The notes: generated by a model from the letters alone, not told the origin. 64,000 nucleotides of DNA from Candidatus Raymondbacteria bacterium RIFOXYA2_FULL_49_16 (GCA_001789205.1 MFYT01000058.1:74236-138235), one strand, 5' to 3'. Positions 24,733 through 34,592 are shown, numbered from the stretch's first letter. Made by a program: numbers and translations.

Positions 24733-27447
24733 ATGAAAATCTGCGCCGCCATTCTGCTTTCCGCACTGCTCTGCTGCGGCTTTTCCATCCCCGATCCTGC
24801 TGCCGACACCCTTGTTGGCGCGCTGGGGCCGGTAAAATTCTATCGCGAAAAAAAACCCGTTGTCGGTTTGGTATTGTGCGGCGGCGGTGCGCGCGGTTTC
24901 GCCCATATCGGCGTCATCAAGGCGCTCGAACGCGAAGGCATCTACCCAGATGTGGTAGTGGGCACCAGTATGGGCAGCGCCATCGGCGGTTTCTACGCGA
25001 CCGGTATCACGGGTGAGGAACTCGAACAAATGGCCCTTTCGGTGAACTGGAAAAAAATCTTCGCGGCCGAAGCTGAACGCAGGGACAAATTTTTCACCCA
25101 GAAAAAGGGCGAGGAAGACTATATTCTGGAGTTCCGATTTACCGGCGGGGAAATCATGCTGCCCACGGCGCTCACCTCGGGTCAGCAGCTCATTTCGCTG
25201 TTTCTCGAGAAAACCATTGGTTTCGATTACGCCTCAGGATTCAATTTCGACAATCTTCCCCGCAAATTCCGCGCGGTTGCCACGGACTTGGTATCGGCGA
25301 AAATGGTCGTACTGGGCAAGGGATGCCTGGCCGAGGCAATGCGCGCCTCGCTCGCTGTCCCCTTTGTATTCACTCCGTTTACCCTCAACAACCGGCAGCT
25401 GGTCGACGGCGGGTTCATGAACATTCTTCCCATTGACGTGGCAAAAAGCATGGGCGCGGAGGTCATTATTGCCGTTGATGTGAAACCGGTCCTGTATACC
25501 GAAGAAGAGTTGACAAACCCAATATCCTTCATCGACCAGATCGTGGCAATCTGCCTCATTAGCCAGGAAAACCGGCCTGTGCGTGATTCCGCCATTGTGA
25601 TAAATCCCGAGCTGGGCCGCCACGGGTCAGCGGATTTTGACGATATTACGCGTCTTATAAGCGAGGGTGAACTCATTGCCATGCAGCGCATGACCGATAT
25701 TCGCAAAGAAATTGCCCGGTTAAGCGCGGTCAAAACCGCGGACACAGGTGCAATCACCATTCAAAGCATTAAGATCAACAATCTGAAACTCACCGCCTTC
25801 AACGACATCTTTCCTCTGCTCAACCTTGAGCCGGAGCAGACCGTGTCAAAGGAGCGAGTGCGCCAGGCAGCGCGCAGCTTGTACAATTCTGGATGGTTCG
25901 ATTCGGTTTGGGTGGTCGTCGACACTCTGGCTTCAAGCGAATGTGCGCTCGAATTCAGCATCAGGGAACATGAGTCTATACGTAAAATCGAATTTGTGGG
26001 CAACACGGTTTTTCCCGACAGCGCACTCGAAGCGCTTTTTCCTCTCAAGGCGGGCATGCCGCTCAACCGCGTGCGCGCGGAAGAAGGATGCAAGGCGATT
26101 ACCAGCGCCTATGCGGAAAAGGGGTATGCGCTGGGCGGCGTACGGGAGATGCGGGCCGAGGCGGGTACGCTGCGCATTATCATCGGCGAGGGACGCATAC
26201 AATCAATAGCCGTTGAGGGCAACACACGGACCAATGAATCCATTATTACGCGCGAGATGTCCATGCTCGCGGGAAAACGGTTCTCCATTGCGGACGCTCT
26301 CCGCGACATCCGCGCCCTCTATGCCACAGGCCTTTTTTCTCATGTTTATATCACCCTCGACGAAAAAGCGGACGACATAGCGCTAAATGTCAAAGTAGAG
26401 GAAAGGCCCTTCCAGGTTTTTCAAGCGGGCGCACGCTATGATAACGTCCGCATGCTCGAAGGCTTCCTGCGTTTCAAGGCGCTCAATTTTGCGCATCGCG
26501 GGTACGCCCTCACCGGCAGGCTCCAATATGGTCTTCGCAGGGAAAAATACCTTCTTAGTCTTAAAACCGACCGGATTTTCCAGACCTTCCTGGCTGCCGA
26601 AAGCAAGGTCTACTACTACCGCGACAGGAAGTTTACTGTCGATGTGAATGATTCAACGCTCTACTCGTTTAATATGCTCCGAAAGCTGGGTACCATGTTC
26701 ACACTGGCCCACCAGATCGGCCGCATGGGCAAACTGTCGTACCTCTTCTATCTCGAACACTACAAGAGTAACCAAGAGGAAATTGACTTTGGGCCCATAA
26801 ACTCGTATGGAAAGGGATTGCGCGTCTTTTCCATCCGTACTGAATTCGACACCTACGACAAAGTTGATTTTCCCAGCCGGGGTTTTGATGTGTTTAGTTC
26901 TATCGACCTGGGTCTCGATATCATTGGCCAACACCAGGCCTTTTTTAATTTCACGCTCACCGCGGCCAATGTGCTGCCGTTGTCAGAAAACAACGCGCTT
27001 TTGCCCGCCCTATTCATGTCCCTTTCCGATGTGGCGCTTCCCGATCCGGTAAAAAACTACATGGGCGGTTCCACCGAATTAAAGATGAACGACAACTTGG
27101 CCTTCAACAACTCTTTTCCCCTCTACGGGTATGCCGAACAAGCCTTTACCGGCGATATTCTTATGATCGGCCGGCTCGCATACCGGCTGCGGCTGCCGCG
27201 GAGTTCCTATCTCTTCCTTGTGGCAAACGCGGGAAAAACCTGGCCCAAGGCGGATTTCGCGTGGAACCAACTGGGCGCGGCCATTGCCGAGGAATCGTTC
27301 AAAGGCGTGGGCGCAGCCTTGGCCATGGACATTCCCAAGGTTGGCCCGGCTCAGGTGACAGTGTCCATGCCCGTGCTGGTAAATAACCAGGCGTATGCGC
27401 AAACGCTGTCGAAGACAATCTATGTGTCAATAGGCCATAATTTTTAA
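24733..27447 (+). CDS. Patatin-like phospholipase fused to POTRA domains and an Omp85 barrel
   Basis: 904 residues from ATG 24733 (a TTG at 24706 would add nine); the chosen start gives a clean signal peptide MKICAAILLSALLCCGFS. The patatin domain has the oxyanion CGGGARGFAHIG at about 49-60, nucleophile Ser79 in GTSMGS and the catalytic Asp in DGGFMN. Three POTRA-like repeats follow (about 340-400, 415-480, 490-560; note KIEFVGNTVFPDSAL and IAVEGNTRTNESII), and the last 330 residues form an Omp85/BamA-type beta barrel ending in an aromatic F. This is the architecture of PlpD-like type Vd autotransporters but with extra POTRA domains. It probably hydrolyses phospholipids at the cell surface. 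Confidence 0.9.
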   Translation: MKICAAILLSALLCCGFSIPDPAADTLVGALGPVKFYREKKPVVGLVLCGGGARGFAHIGVIKALEREGIYPDVVVGTSMGSAIGGFYATGITGEELEQMALSVNWKKIFAAEAERRDKFFTQKKGEEDYILEFRFTGGEIMLPTALTSGQQLISLFLEKTIGFDYASGFNFDNLPRKFRAVATDLVSAKMVVLGKGCLAEAMRASLAVPFVFTPFTLNNRQLVDGGFMNILPIDVAKSMGAEVIIAVDVKPVLYTEEELTNPISFIDQIVAICLISQENRPVRDSAIVINPELGRHGSADFDDITRLISEGELIAMQRMTDIRKEIARLSAVKTADTGAITIQSIKINNLKLTAFNDIFPLLNLEPEQTVSKERVRQAARSLYNSGWFDSVWVVVDTLASSECALEFSIREHESIRKIEFVGNTVFPDSALEALFPLKAGMPLNRVRAEEGCKAITSAYAEKGYALGGVREMRAEAGTLRIIIGEGRIQSIAVEGNTRTNESIITREMSMLAGKRFSIADALRDIRALYATGLFSHVYITLDEKADDIALNVKVEERPFQVFQAGARYDNVRMLEGFLRFKALNFAHRGYALTGRLQYGLRREKYLLSLKTDRIFQTFLAAESKVYYYRDRKFTVDVNDSTLYSFNMLRKLGTMFTLAHQIGRMGKLSYLFYLEHYKSNQEEIDFGPINSYGKGLRVFSIRTEFDTYDKVDFPSRGFDVFSSIDLGLDIIGQHQAFFNFTLTAANVLPLSENNALLPALFMSLSDVALPDPVKNYMGGSTELKMNDNLAFNNSFPLYGYAEQAFTGDILMIGRLAYRLRLPRSSYLFLVANAGKTWPKADFAWNQLGAAIAEESFKGVGAALAMDIPKVGPAQVTVSMPVLVNNQAYAQTLSKTIYVSIGHNF

Positions 27448-27468
27448 TACACAAGACAAGGGACAACC

Positions 27469-28200
27469 ATGGAATTCTTTCCGGCAATAGACCTTATGGA
27501 TGGCCACTGCGTGCGCCTCTATCAGGGCCTTAAGGACAAGCGCACCAATTATAGCGCGGCCCCTGCCGATACTGCCCGCACATTTGCGGACGAGGGTGCC
27601 AGCGGCATCCACGTGGTCGACCTTGACGGCGCATTCAGCGGCGCGGGAAAAAACCTCGCCACCATCAGGGAGATTACCCGCGCGGTTGCCATACCGGTTG
27701 AAGTAGGCGGTGGTATTAGGAACATGGCCGACATTGAGGCGCTGTTCGACCTGGGTGTGGCGCGCATCATCATCGGCACTGCGGCTATCGTAAATCCCAC
27801 TCTGGTGCAACAGGCGGTCCTGGCCCATGGCGCCGAAAAGGTGCTGGTGGGCATTGACGCGCACAAGGGCAATGTGGCCATTAAGGGATGGGCCGAAAAG
27901 ACTTCCGTCATGGCCGAGGAACTCGCCTTGTCGATCAAACGACTGGGAATTACCTCCATTGTCTATACCGACATTTTGCGCGACGGCACCATGACTGGCC
28001 CCAATATCGCCGAAACCAAGACCATGGCCGAAAAAACCGCGTTGAATATAATCGCATCGGGCGGTATCAGTTCACTCATCGACATCAAGAACATCATCAC
28101 GCTCGAACCGCACGGGGTCACGGGATTCATCGCAGGCAAGGCCATCTACGATAACGCCTTTACCGTGCGCGATGTCATGGCCCTTTTGAAAGGAGCGTAA
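27469..28200 (+). CDS. hisA: Phosphoribosylformimino-AICAR-phosphate isomerase
   Basis: 243-residue TIM-barrel isomerase of histidine synthesis. N-terminal [18 protein letters not shown] carries the catalytic Asp; [14 protein letters not shown] and [19 protein letters not shown] are the phosphate-binding and second acid/base regions. A ribosome site AAGGGA precedes the ATG. First of a histidine/proline run; hisF follows one base after. Confidence 0.96.
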   Translation: MEFFPAIDLMDGHCVRLYQGLKDKRTNYSAAPADTARTFADEGASGIHVVDLDGAFSGAGKNLATIREITRAVAIPVEVGGGIRNMADIEALFDLGVARIIIGTAAIVNPTLVQQAVLAHGAEKVLVGIDAHKGNVAIKGWAEKTSVMAEELALSIKRLGITSIVYTDILRDGTMTGPNIAETKTMAEKTALNIIASGGISSLIDIKNIITLEPHGVTGFIAGKAIYDNAFTVRDVMALLKGA

Positions 28201-28201
28201 G

Positions 28202-28987
28202 GTGCTGGCAAAAAGGATCATCCCCTGCCTCGACGTGGACAAGGGCCGCGTGGTCAAAGGCATCAACTTCGTCAACCTGCGCGACGCGGGCGATCCCGTG
28301 GAACAGGCGAAAATTTACGACGCCGAGCAGGCTGACGAGCTGGTCTTCCTCGATATTACGGCCAGCTCCGACAGCCGCGACATCACCCTCGACATGGTGC
28401 GCAGGGTCGCGGAACAGGTCTACATCCCCTTTACCGTGGGTGGCGGCATACGCACCATCGACGACATACGAACCATTCTTAAGGCAGGGGCCGATAAAAT
28501 CTCGTTGAACACCGCCGCGGTCAAAAATAAGGACCTCATCCGGCAGGGCGCGGAGATGTTCGGCGATCAGTGCATTGTCACGGCCATAGACGCCAAACGC
28601 TCTGGAGCGACAGTCTCGGGCTTTGAGGTCTTCATCCACGGCGGACGCACACCCACGGGCATTGACGCCCTAGCATGGGCACAGGAGGCGGTCTCTCTCG
28701 GCTCAGGGGAAATCCTGCTCACCTCCATGGACCGCGACGGCACCCGCGACGGCTATGACCTGCCCCTTACCCGGGCCGTGTCCGACGCGGTTCGCGTACC
28801 AATCATTGCCTCGGGCGGCTGCGGCGCTCCCGCGCATTTTCTTGCCGCCTTTTCCGAAGGCAAGGCCGATGCCGCCCTTGCGGCCTCCATTTTTCATTTC
28901 AAAGAATTTACCATCGCGCAAATAAAAGAGTATCTTTTAGAACACAATATATCCGTACGGAGGCCTAGTGGACAGAATGCATCTTGA
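28202..28987 (+). CDS. hisF: Imidazole glycerol phosphate synthase cyclase subunit
   Basis: 261-residue TIM-barrel synthase/cyclase. Start is GTG at 28202 with AAGGAG six bases upstream. [17 protein letters not shown] and the catalytic Asp region, [13 protein letters not shown], and [14 protein letters not shown] are family hallmarks. It works with the amidotransferase HisH, which is not in the window. Its 3' end overlaps the start of proB. Confidence 0.97.
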   Translation: MLAKRIIPCLDVDKGRVVKGINFVNLRDAGDPVEQAKIYDAEQADELVFLDITASSDSRDITLDMVRRVAEQVYIPFTVGGGIRTIDDIRTILKAGADKISLNTAAVKNKDLIRQGAEMFGDQCIVTAIDAKRSGATVSGFEVFIHGGRTPTGIDALAWAQEAVSLGSGEILLTSMDRDGTRDGYDLPLTRAVSDAVRVPIIASGGCGAPAHFLAAFSEGKADAALAASIFHFKEFTIAQIKEYLLEHNISVRRPSGQNAS

Positions 28988-29783
28988 TAAGACGCGCAGG
29001 ATCGTGGTCAAGGTCGGCACATCGCTGCTGACCGACAGCGACAACCATGTGGATCCCGCGAAGATAAAACGCGTCGCCACCCAGATCGCCGCGCTCAGGA
29101 AAAGCGGCCGCGAGGCCATTCTGGTCACTTCAGGCGCCGTGGGAATTGGCCTAGGCATAATCGGTTCGTCAAACTATCCAAAAAAACTCGACGAACGTCA
29201 GGCCCTGGCGGCCATGGGTCAGAGCCGTCTCATGCACATGTACGAAGACTGCTTCAGGCGCCACGGTTGTGCCATTGGCCAGGTGCTGCTCACGGCAGAA
29301 GACATCCATGTGCGCGAGCGCGCCCTGAATGTGCGCCACACCCTCAACAAGCTCTTTGAGTTCAAGGCAATTCCCATTGTGAATGAAAATGACACGGTTT
29401 CAACCGAGGAGTTGAAAACGAGCATTGGCGACAATGATTCGCTCTCGGCCTATGTGGCCCTGGCCGCGGATGCGGACCTCCTGGTCATTCTGACCGATAC
29501 TGACGGCTTGTACGACAAAAACCCTAAAAGCGATCCCTTGGCAAAGCGTATTGCCCTGGTGCGTGGAATTGACGATACCATTATCAGCCTGGCAAAAGGC
29601 ACAGACAAGATTACCGCGATAGGCGGCATGCAGACAAAAATTTCCGCGGCGCGCATGGCTGTTGAGGCTGGCATTGCCGTGGTAATCGCCTCGGGTTCGG
29701 ATGAGCACACGCTCGAATCCATTATAGCGGGAAAAGACATAGGCACGCTCTTTGTGCCAAGCCGCCGGAAGGACAAAATATGA
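28968..29783 (+). CDS. proB: Glutamate 5-kinase, short form without PUA domain
   Basis: 271-residue amino-acid kinase that phosphorylates glutamate in proline synthesis. [47 protein letters not shown] and [17 protein letters not shown] are the family motifs. The usual C-terminal PUA domain of about 100 residues is absent; PUA-less forms are known. Start is GTG 28968, four bases after GGAGG; an ATG three codons on is the alternative. Overlaps hisF by 20 bases and proA by four. Confidence 0.94.
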   Translation: MDRMHLDKTRRIVVKVGTSLLTDSDNHVDPAKIKRVATQIAALRKSGREAILVTSGAVGIGLGIIGSSNYPKKLDERQALAAMGQSRLMHMYEDCFRRHGCAIGQVLLTAEDIHVRERALNVRHTLNKLFEFKAIPIVNENDTVSTEELKTSIGDNDSLSAYVALAADADLLVILTDTDGLYDKNPKSDPLAKRIALVRGIDDTIISLAKGTDKITAIGGMQTKISAARMAVEAGIAVVIASGSDEHTLESIIAGKDIGTLFVPSRRKDKI

Positions 29784-31036
29784 GCCTTGAAAACGAAATT
29801 GCGTCCTTGTCACGCAGAGCTAAAAAGGCGGCGGAGACAGTCTATGCCGCGCCCAGCCTGGTGAAAAACAGGGTCTTGCACAAGGCCGCTGCGCTGCTTA
29901 TTGCGGAAAGAAAAATGATCGCAACCGCCAATGCGCGGGATATTGTTGCCGCACGAAAGGCCGGCCTGTCCGGGACCATGGTAGACCGGCTTACGCTGAC
30001 CGATACGAGAATCAATACCATGGTAAAAGGCCTGCGCGAAGTTGCCGCTCAGGAAGATCCCGTGGGCATGCAGTACGAGGCCCGGACGCGGCCCAATGGC
30101 TTGCATATCGCAAAAGTCCGGGTTCCCATTGGCGTAGTGCTCATCATCTACGAATCACGGCCCAATGTCACAATCGATTCAGCCGCGTTGTGCTTGAAAG
30201 CGGGTAATGCGGTCATTTTACGCGGGGGCAAAGAGGCCTTTTGGTCAAACAACGCGCTTGTCACTATTTTCAGGAAGGCGCTCAGGAGCGCAGGGGTTGC
30301 TACAGACACGGTCCAGCTTGTCCAAACAACCGACCGGGCAGCCATTCCCCTGCTTGTGCGCCAGACCGAGTGTATTGATCTTGCCATTCCCCGGGGCGGA
30401 GAACATCTCATCCGCACGGTAATGGAAAACGCCCGTATTCCAGTATTGAAACATTACAAAGGCGTGTGTAATGTCTATATCGACCGCTATGCTGACCCTG
30501 CAATGGCCCAGCGTATTGCGGTAAATGCCAAGGTACAGCGCCCGGGCGTCTGCAACGCGGCCGAGACATTACTGCTCGACGCAAAACTGGACAAGAAAAC
30601 CAGTGCGCGGATTCTTAAGGCGCTCATGGAAAAAGGCGTTACCTTGAAGGGATGCGCAAGAAGCCGCAGCCTGGTACCGGGCATGGCTGTTGCGCGCGAG
30701 GCCGACTATTACACCGAATTCCTGGATTTAATCATGAACGTGAAAGTGGTTGACAGCGTCCAAGGAGCAATTGACCACATAACAAAATATTCATCGCACC
30801 ATACTGACGCAATTGTGACTAGGAACAAAAAGCGCGCACAGGAGTTCCTTGCGCGGGTCGATTCGTCGTCGGTCATGTGGAACGCCTCCACACGTTTTTC
30901 GGACGGCGGTGAATACGGGCTGGGAGCGGAAATCGGCATATCAACGGACAAAATCCACGCGCGCGGCCCCATGGGCGCGTATGATTTGACAACATATAAA
31001 TGGGTGGTAGTGGGTAAAGGACACGTGAGGAAATAA
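29780..31036 (+). CDS. proA: Gamma-glutamyl phosphate reductase
   Basis: 418-residue aldehyde-dehydrogenase-fold enzyme, second step of proline synthesis. YESRPNVTIDSAALCLKAGN and GGKEAFWSNNALV form the cofactor region; the catalytic cysteine lies in VQRPGVCNAAETLLLD; SSVMWNASTRFSDGGEYGLG closes the family signature. ATGA overlap with proB indicates coupling. The pair sits inside a histidine gene run. Confidence 0.97.
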   Translation: MSLENEIASLSRRAKKAAETVYAAPSLVKNRVLHKAAALLIAERKMIATANARDIVAARKAGLSGTMVDRLTLTDTRINTMVKGLREVAAQEDPVGMQYEARTRPNGLHIAKVRVPIGVVLIIYESRPNVTIDSAALCLKAGNAVILRGGKEAFWSNNALVTIFRKALRSAGVATDTVQLVQTTDRAAIPLLVRQTECIDLAIPRGGEHLIRTVMENARIPVLKHYKGVCNVYIDRYADPAMAQRIAVNAKVQRPGVCNAAETLLLDAKLDKKTSARILKALMEKGVTLKGCARSRSLVPGMAVAREADYYTEFLDLIMNVKVVDSVQGAIDHITKYSSHHTDAIVTRNKKRAQEFLARVDSSSVMWNASTRFSDGGEYGLGAEIGISTDKIHARGPMGAYDLTTYKWVVVGKGHVRK

Positions 31037-31037
31037 T

Positions 31038-31421
31038 ATGACCTATCTCGAAAAAGCCAAGTTCGACAGCAATGGCCTGCTGACAGCCATAGTACAGGAC
31101 TGGAAAACAGGCCAAGTGCTCATGTGCGCGTTCATGAACGCCGAGACCCTGAAGATGACCATTGAAACCGGAAAAATGACCTACTGGAGCAGGAGCAGGA
31201 AAAAAATCTGGCTCAAAGGCGAAGAGTCGGGCAACTTCCAATTCGTGAAAGAAATCCGTTTTGATTGCGATGGCGACGCGGTTGTCTTCAAGGTCGAACA
31301 AAAGGGCGGAGCCTGTCACGAAGGCTGGGAATCGTGCTTTTCATACAAGGTTGAAAACAACGGCGCCATTGTTACGGACGGGAACAAATTGTTCGATCCG
31401 GAGAAAGTATATAAAAAATAG
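31038..31421 (+). CDS. hisI: Phosphoribosyl-AMP cyclohydrolase
   Basis: 127-residue third-step histidine enzyme in its stand-alone form; no HisE pyrophosphatase domain is fused. TYWSRSRKKIWLKGEESGN and FDCDGDAVVFKVEQ plus GGACHEGWESCF hold the zinc-binding cysteines and metal-binding aspartates. It begins one base after the proA stop, so it belongs to the same transcript as hisA-hisF-proB-proA. Confidence 0.96.
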   Translation: MTYLEKAKFDSNGLLTAIVQDWKTGQVLMCAFMNAETLKMTIETGKMTYWSRSRKKIWLKGEESGNFQFVKEIRFDCDGDAVVFKVEQKGGACHEGWESCFSYKVENNGAIVTDGNKLFDPEKVYKK

Positions 31422-31500
31422 CGGGTAGCAGATAGCCGTCAGCAGGCGGTGAGGACACTTTTACTGCCACTGTCTGCTGCCAACTGCCCGCTGCCGACTA
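31420..31500. repeat. Imperfect inverted repeat between hisI and plsC
   Basis: AGCGGGTAGCAGATAGCCGT at 31420-31439 and the reverse complement of CAACTGCCCGCTGCC near 31481-31495 resemble each other (AGCGGGyAG core), so the 80-base gap could fold on itself. The 11-mer AGCGGGTAGCA also occurs at 13451-13461. It looks like a small dispersed repeat built from GCAGC/GGGTAG words. No gene is present. Confidence 0.5.
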
Positions 31501-31502
31501 CT

Positions 31503-32243
31503 ATGCTCTACACCCTTATCGCCGCTATCAGGGTCTATTTTACCGTGGTCAGGACCGGTATCAAGTATATGATCCTGCATCTGGTAAGTCCTCCCAGGGC
31601 ACACGCCTCGCTTTTGCCGCTGACCAGATGGTTTCTTGCCTATGTCCTGCGGCTCACGCGGGGTACGCTTGTGGTCGAAGGCGCTGAGAACCTGAAAAAA
31701 ATACCCACAGGCAGGCCCACGGCAATCATATCAAACCATGAAAGTTTTCTCGACATTCCCGTGGTCATGGGAACCATGGAAGTTCCCGTGGGGTTCATTG
31801 CAAAGAAGGAACTCAGCCGCATTCCGGTCCTTGGGTATTGGATACGGACCTTTGGCGGCCTTTTCATCGACCGCGAGAACATGCGCCAGTCCCTCGACAC
31901 CCTTAACAAGGCCGCGGAGCACGCCCAGGTCCATACGCTCCTCATCTTTCCCGAAGGGACCCGGAACAAAGAAAGCACCGTAGCGCCCTTCAAAACCGGC
32001 AGCCTGCGCTTTGCATTTGCCACGGAAAGCATCGTGGTTCCGGTCTGCATCTGCGGCGGTAGAAGGAAATTCGAAGGTAATGGATACCGGATAAAGGGAG
32101 GTCCCATATATCTGAAGATCTTTGAGCCCGTTGACCTTTCCAAGGCAAAACCAATGGATAAGCATACTTTTACCGCTTCCCTGCATCGCGATATCCTGGC
32201 GGCCTACCGAGAATTTGATTCCCGGCTGCGCACAACACCTTGA
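31503..32243 (+). CDS. plsC: 1-acyl-sn-glycerol-3-phosphate acyltransferase
   Basis: 246 residues from ATG 31503, chosen because the in-frame extension upstream lies in repeat sequence. The acyltransferase box I SNHESFLDIPVV (NHx4D), box III FPEGTRNKES and the GFIAKKELSRIPVLGYW substrate region define the family. An N-terminal hydrophobic segment anchors it to the inner membrane. It makes phosphatidic acid, completing the pathway started by PlsX at 10.2 kb. Confidence 0.93.
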   Translation: MLYTLIAAIRVYFTVVRTGIKYMILHLVSPPRAHASLLPLTRWFLAYVLRLTRGTLVVEGAENLKKIPTGRPTAIISNHESFLDIPVVMGTMEVPVGFIAKKELSRIPVLGYWIRTFGGLFIDRENMRQSLDTLNKAAEHAQVHTLLIFPEGTRNKESTVAPFKTGSLRFAFATESIVVPVCICGGRRKFEGNGYRIKGGPIYLKIFEPVDLSKAKPMDKHTFTASLHRDILAAYREFDSRLRTTP

Positions 32244-32269
32244 AAAATGTATATTCTGGATGAACAATT

Positions 32270-32563
32270 ATGGACGACATTCTAGCGACAAAATCCCGCC
32301 ATGGCCACGACAGCGGCAAGGGCTTCTGGTGGATCAAAAACCTGATCGTTGATGGGAAAAAAACCTCAATCATGGTCATGTTCGGCAATATAGTCATTGG
32401 CGATAAAGCCTGCTACCGGATTGGTACGGAAAGCGAGGTCTGGTTTGAGGCTGAAACCCAAGACCGCGAAGCCATTATCGAACAGGGTAAGGAGCTGATC
32501 AGGAAACAACTCAAAAACAAGGACATACGCAATCCCGACAACACTCCGTACCAGTGGGACTAA
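32270..32563 (+). CDS. Small protein of unknown function
   Basis: 97 residues, ATG start 26 bases after plsC and about 40 bases before the HD-GYP gene, same strand. Soluble, mixed charge, with GFWWIKNLIVDGKKTSIMVM then an acidic helix (REAIIEQGKELIRKQLKNK). The regular coding character and tight packing argue it is real. No family recognised. Confidence 0.65.
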   Translation: MDDILATKSRHGHDSGKGFWWIKNLIVDGKKTSIMVMFGNIVIGDKACYRIGTESEVWFEAETQDREAIIEQGKELIRKQLKNKDIRNPDNTPYQWD

Positions 32564-32604
32564 AAGTCGGCCCCTAAAAAACGGCCCATGCGTATCCGTA
32601 CCCT

Positions 32605-34581
32605 ATGAGCGAAAACCCGGTTGAAACCATCAGGTTCATTCACTGCCTTTCCCGCTCAAGCCTCAATCTTGCCACACTCAAAGGCATGTGCGGCACTGGC
32701 TTTGAATTCATCGAACTCCCCGAGGGAAATGTCGTCACCACGGTACTCGACAACGAGAAGCTCAACATTCTCCTTCTAGACAAAAACCAGTTCAATCAAT
32801 TTCCCACGGACACCACCTCCTATTTCCGGGTCAGGTTCTTCCTGGTGGCTGGCGACCAGGAGATATCGACCGACCTTCTTGATTATGAGCTGATTCAACA
32901 CTGGTTCAGGGAAAATCCGGCTGAAAAAGAGCTCTCCTTTGCCCTGCTCCGCGCGCACATCGACTACCGACAGCGCCGCGAGCTTTCAAACCTGCAAAAA
33001 CAGATCTATATCGCTCAAAAAAACCTCGCGGAACTCAACCGTATCGGCGCGTCACTCAACAGCGAGCACGATCTTGACATACTCCTCTCGCTCATCCTCG
33101 AGAAGTGCATGGAAATCACCAGCAGCGATGCGGGCAGCCTTTACCTGGTCATAAACGAGGAGAAATCGCTTTCCAGCCTCAGCGGTTCATCACGCGAGAG
33201 AAAACTCCACTTTAAAATCAGCAAGAACCAGTCGCGGGACGTGGCCTTTACCGAGTTTACCATGGACATCAGCAACAAGAGCATCTCCGGCTCCGTGGCG
33301 CTCACAGGTGAAATCATCAATATCGAAGACGTCCACTTTCTTCCCAAGGACGCGACCTACTCATGGAACAAGAACATCGACGAGGCCTCGGGATACCATA
33401 CCAAGTCAATGCTTACCGTTCCCATGAAAAACAGCAAGGACGAGATCATCGGCGTGGTGCAGCTCATCAACAAAAAGGTGAACCCCCGCATCAAGCTCAT
33501 GGAAGAGGCCGATTTCGACAAATACGTGAGAATCTATACCCAGAACGACGAATCCCTTGCCGTGTCTCTCGCGGGCCAGGCGGCCGTTGCGCTCGACAAC
33601 GCGCGTCTTTACCAGGACATCACCCACCTCTTCGAAGGATTTATCCGCGCGTCAGTAACGGCCATTGAATCCAGGGACCCCACCACGTCGGGCCATTCGG
33701 AGCGAGTGGCAACGCTGTCCGTGGGCATGGCCCAGGCAATCAACAAGGTGGATAAAGGTCCCTACGCAACCATCACCTTTTCAGAACAGCAGGTGCGGGA
33801 GATCAAATACGCCGCCCTGTTGCACGACTTCGGAAAAATCGGCGTCAGGGAAAACGTGCTGGTAAAGGCCAAAAAGCTGTATCCCTTTGAACTCGACACC
33901 ATCAACTGCCGGTACGAAATCATCAAGAAATACGTTGAAAACGAGTACATGAAAAAGAAAAACGATTTCCTCCTCGCCTATGGCAACAAGGTGGCCCAGG
34001 AACACATGGAAAACCTGGACCAGGAAATGGCGCGCAGACTGTCGGAGATCGACGCCTTTTTCACCTTTATCCTCAAAGCCAACGAACCAACAGTGCTCGA
34101 GGAGGGCGGATTTGAAAAAATCCAGCAGATCGGACAGATGGTCTTCAACCACAAAGGCAGCCGCATTGAGCTGCTGACCCCGCAGGAAATCCAGCGCCTT
34201 TCGATAAAACGGGGCAGCCTGTCCGAGGACGAGCGCGTTGAAATAGAAAGCCATGTCACCCATACCTTCAAGTTCCTGAGCAAAATTCCCTGGACCGAAG
34301 ACCTTAAAAGCGTGCCCGCCATTGCCTATATGCACCATGAAAAAGTGGACGGTTCGGGCTATCCCCGGCAGGTGCGGACAACCGATATTCCGGTGCAGTC
34401 GCGCATCATGACCATTGCTGATATTTTCGACGCACTGACAGCCAGCGACCGCCCCTATAAAAAAGCCATGCCCGCGGAAAAAGCGCTCGACATCCTCGCC
34501 ATTGAGGTAAAACAGGGCAAGCTGGACAATGACCTTTTTGACCTTTTTGTTGAGGCGCGTATTTTCGCAACAGTCCTCTGA
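32605..34581 (+). CDS. GAF and HD-GYP domain cyclic-di-GMP phosphodiesterase
   Basis: 658 residues, cytoplasmic. A unique N-terminal region (1-115) and a coiled-coil lead to a GAF domain (about 140-330; SDAGSLYLVINEEKSLSSL, MLTVPMKNSKDEIIGVVQL). The HD-GYP domain follows: HSERVATLS, LHDFGKIGVRENVLV with the HD pair, then HHEKVDGSGYP and DIFDALTASDRPYKKA. About 100 residues are inserted between the HD motif and the conserved E-x4-H helix, longer than in typical HD-GYP proteins. Metal ligands appear intact, so hydrolysis of c-di-GMP is likely; a motility or envelope role is inferred only. Confidence 0.9.
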   Translation: MSENPVETIRFIHCLSRSSLNLATLKGMCGTGFEFIELPEGNVVTTVLDNEKLNILLLDKNQFNQFPTDTTSYFRVRFFLVAGDQEISTDLLDYELIQHWFRENPAEKELSFALLRAHIDYRQRRELSNLQKQIYIAQKNLAELNRIGASLNSEHDLDILLSLILEKCMEITSSDAGSLYLVINEEKSLSSLSGSSRERKLHFKISKNQSRDVAFTEFTMDISNKSISGSVALTGEIINIEDVHFLPKDATYSWNKNIDEASGYHTKSMLTVPMKNSKDEIIGVVQLINKKVNPRIKLMEEADFDKYVRIYTQNDESLAVSLAGQAAVALDNARLYQDITHLFEGFIRASVTAIESRDPTTSGHSERVATLSVGMAQAINKVDKGPYATITFSEQQVREIKYAALLHDFGKIGVRENVLVKAKKLYPFELDTINCRYEIIKKYVENEYMKKKNDFLLAYGNKVAQEHMENLDQEMARRLSEIDAFFTFILKANEPTVLEEGGFEKIQQIGQMVFNHKGSRIELLTPQEIQRLSIKRGSLSEDERVEIESHVTHTFKFLSKIPWTEDLKSVPAIAYMHHEKVDGSGYPRQVRTTDIPVQSRIMTIADIFDALTASDRPYKKAMPAEKALDILAIEVKQGKLDNDLFDLFVEARIFATVL

Positions 34582-34592
34582 CACGGCGTTGC

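Noticed and set aside
28968-29783. ProB as a truncated gene
   Set aside because: The kinase domain is complete and proA follows with a four-base overlap; PUA-less ProB forms exist, so this is a short form, not a break.
33781-34584. 267-codon minus-strand frame across the HD-GYP gene
   Set aside because: Antisense shadow of a well-supported gene.
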